Shown: in pieces, positions 22,153 through 23,144 of the stretch
Layout: every line of letters starts with the position of its first letter
Numbering within the stretch: the first letter of the stretch is position 1
DNA from: an uncultured Pseudomonas sp.
GTDB lineage: Bacteria; Pseudomonadota; Gammaproteobacteria; Pseudomonadales; Pseudomonadaceae
Direction: 5' to 3'
Assembly: GCA_946886875.1 (NCBI GenBank)
Contig: CAMPJN010000016.1
Span: forward strand, 1 to 23,144
DNA: 23,144 nt
The notes under the pieces: generated by a model
The model's database searches: none
What the model was told of the DNA's origin: nothing
Seen by the model: only the letters and a program-made list of their open reading frames with translations
Made by a program: the position numbers and the translations under genes

Positions 22153-23144
22153 TCAGAGCCCTTGCTCGTTTAACCATAGGTTGAGCGCCGCCATTTGCCA
22201 CAGCTTGGAACCGCGCAACGGCGTCAGCTGGCCATGCGGATCGCTGAGCAGGCGGTCGAGCATGGCCGGGTTGAACAGGCCGCGATCCTGGCTCGGGTCG
22301 GTCAGCAGATCGCGCACCCAGTCGAGGGTCGCGCCTTGCAGATGCTTTAGGCCGGGCACCGGAAAGTAACCTTTGGGGCGATCGATCACCGCCGCTGGTA
22401 TCACCTGGCGCGCCGCTTCCTTGAGCACGTGCTTGCCGCCATCCGGTAACTTGAAGCGACCGGGAATGCGCGCCGAGAGTTCCGCCAGGCGGTAGTCGAG
22501 GAACGGCGTGCGCGCCTCCAGGCCCCAGGCCATGGTCATGTTGTCGACCCGTTTGACCGGATCGTCGACCAGCATCACCGTGCTGTCCAGGCGCAAGGCC
22601 TTATCCACGGCGGCCGTCGCGCCGGGCTGGGCGAAGTGCTCGCGAACGAAGTCGCCGGCGACATCGCCGGTCAGCCAGGCCGGCTGCACACAGGCCGCGT
22701 ATTCCTCGTAGTCGCGGTCGAAGAACGCCTGGCGATAAGCGCCGAAGGCATCCTCGGCGCCATCCACCAACGGGTACCAGTGGTAGCCGGCGAACAGCTC
22801 GTCGGCGCCCTGGCCGCTCTGCACCACCTTGCAGTGCTTGGCCACTTCGCGCGACAGCAGGTAGAAGGCGATGCAGTCGTGGCTGACCATCGGCTCGCTC
22901 ATGGCGCCAAAGGCCGCCGGCAACTGCTCGATAATCTCGTGCTCGCCGATGCGTAACTGGTGGTGGCGGGTATTGAAACGCTCGGCGATCAGATCGGAAT
23001 ACTGGAACTCGTCGCCACGTTCGCCGCCGGCATCCTGGAAGCCAATGGAGAAGGTCGACAGATTTTCCACCCCGGCTTCGCGCAGCAGACCGACCAGCAT
23101 GCTCGAATCGACCCCGCCGGACAGCAGCACGCCGACATCCACCG
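22153..23144 (-). CDS. asnO: N-acetylglutaminylglutamine amidotransferase, C-terminal part
   Basis: The visible 330 codons are the synthetase half of an asparagine-synthetase-like amidotransferase; the glutaminase half and start codon lie beyond base 23144 and the frame stays open to the edge. The PP-loop ATP site SGGVDSS sits at the start of the visible part, followed by the family blocks GQGADELFAGYHWYP, KRVDNMTMAWGLEARTPFLD (acceptor/ATP region) and RPKGYFPVPGLKHL. AsnO amidates the C-terminal carboxyl of N-acetylglutaminylglutamine to give NAGGN, a compatible solute made under salt stress. Identity rests on similarity plus the adjoining ngg and M42 genes. It is the first visible gene of the minus-strand cluster; any promoter lies outside the window. 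Confidence 0.92.
   Translation of the reverse strand, partial: VDVGVLLSGGVDSSMLVGLLREAGVENLSTFSIGFQDAGGERGDEFQYSDLIAERFNTRHHQLRIGEHEIIEQLPAAFGAMSEPMVSHDCIAFYLLSREVAKHCKVVQSGQGADELFAGYHWYPLVDGAEDAFGAYRQAFFDRDYEEYAACVQPAWLTGDVAGDFVREHFAQPGATAAVDKALRLDSTVMLVDDPVKRVDNMTMAWGLEARTPFLDYRLAELSARIPGRFKLPDGGKHVLKEAARQVIPAAVIDRPKGYFPVPGLKHLQGATLDWVRDLLTDPSQDRGLFNPAMLDRLLSDPHGQLTPLRGSKLWQMAALNLWLNEQGL

Noticed and set aside
1..23144. CRISPR array, tRNA/rRNA genes, prophage or complete insertion sequence
   Set aside because: No regularly spaced direct repeats, no RNA gene signatures and no transposase, integrase or phage structural genes were seen.

Overview
The window is chromosomal DNA from a GC-rich gammaproteobacterium, almost certainly a Pseudomonas (sensu lato). 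The evidence is the gene content (tandem MepS-like NlpC/P60 lipoproteins, fumC-DUF2804-DUF2059-bolA-trhO, the NAGGN osmolyte cluster, YheU), the codon use, and intergenic REP-type hairpins of the forms GTAGCCCGGAT...ATCCGGGCTAC and GTAGGAGC..., which are typical of that genus. From memory, several blocks match P. aeruginosa PAO1 blocks (about PA1198-PA1199, PA0853-PA0860 and PA3459-PA3463), but here they lie side by side. No rRNA, tRNA, CRISPR, phage or complete insertion sequence was seen.

Layout. 1-309: 3' end of ttcA. 435-1106: divergent Tag-like protein. 1275-2030: Sir2-family deacylase. 2108-3392: two NlpC/P60 lipoproteins. On the minus strand, 5413-3408 holds fumC and a flavodoxin-fold NAD(P)H oxidoreductase in one operon, and 6533-5523 holds a DUF2804 protein. 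On the plus strand, 6794-7623 holds a DUF2059 exported protein and bolA, ending in a good terminator. 7750-11094 holds trhO, a FrnE/DsbA-like protein and an ABC exporter, closely packed. Then come a ComEA-like secreted HhH protein with promoter and terminator (11258-11627), a small tail-anchored bL12-CTD-like protein (minus), a DUF2784 membrane protein, an SDR oxidoreductase, a CynX-type MFS transporter and an unrecognised 142-aa protein. On the minus strand from 15757 to 15524 is YheU.

The right end (23144-16003, all minus) is the N-acetylglutaminylglutamine amide (NAGGN) compatible-solute locus: asnO (5' end outside the window), ngg, an M42 peptidase of the 'NAGGN trio', and a 7TMR-DISM hybrid histidine kinase 142 bp downstream. 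AsnO and Ngg make the dipeptide osmolyte. The peptidase is conserved with them but its role is not settled. The kinase is a plausible osmotic or envelope sensor for the locus (inference).

The most distinctive non-coding content is a set of palindromic intergenic repeats. Two copies of one MITE-like element with GTTGAAAAAC termini (1109-1244 and, inverted, 15794-15971) lie 14.5 kb apart. A different 166-bp element with TAGGAGCCTGT termini (13574-13739) appears to supply the start codon and first 18 codons of the MFS gene. REP clusters lie at 313-396, 15419-15508 and 20132-20299. I did not find an obviously new defence or mobile system. The best candidates for new biology are the Tag-like protein with its catalytic and zinc residues replaced, the kinase-osmolyte association, the TrhO-FrnE-ABC operon, and the repeat-encoded N-terminus.
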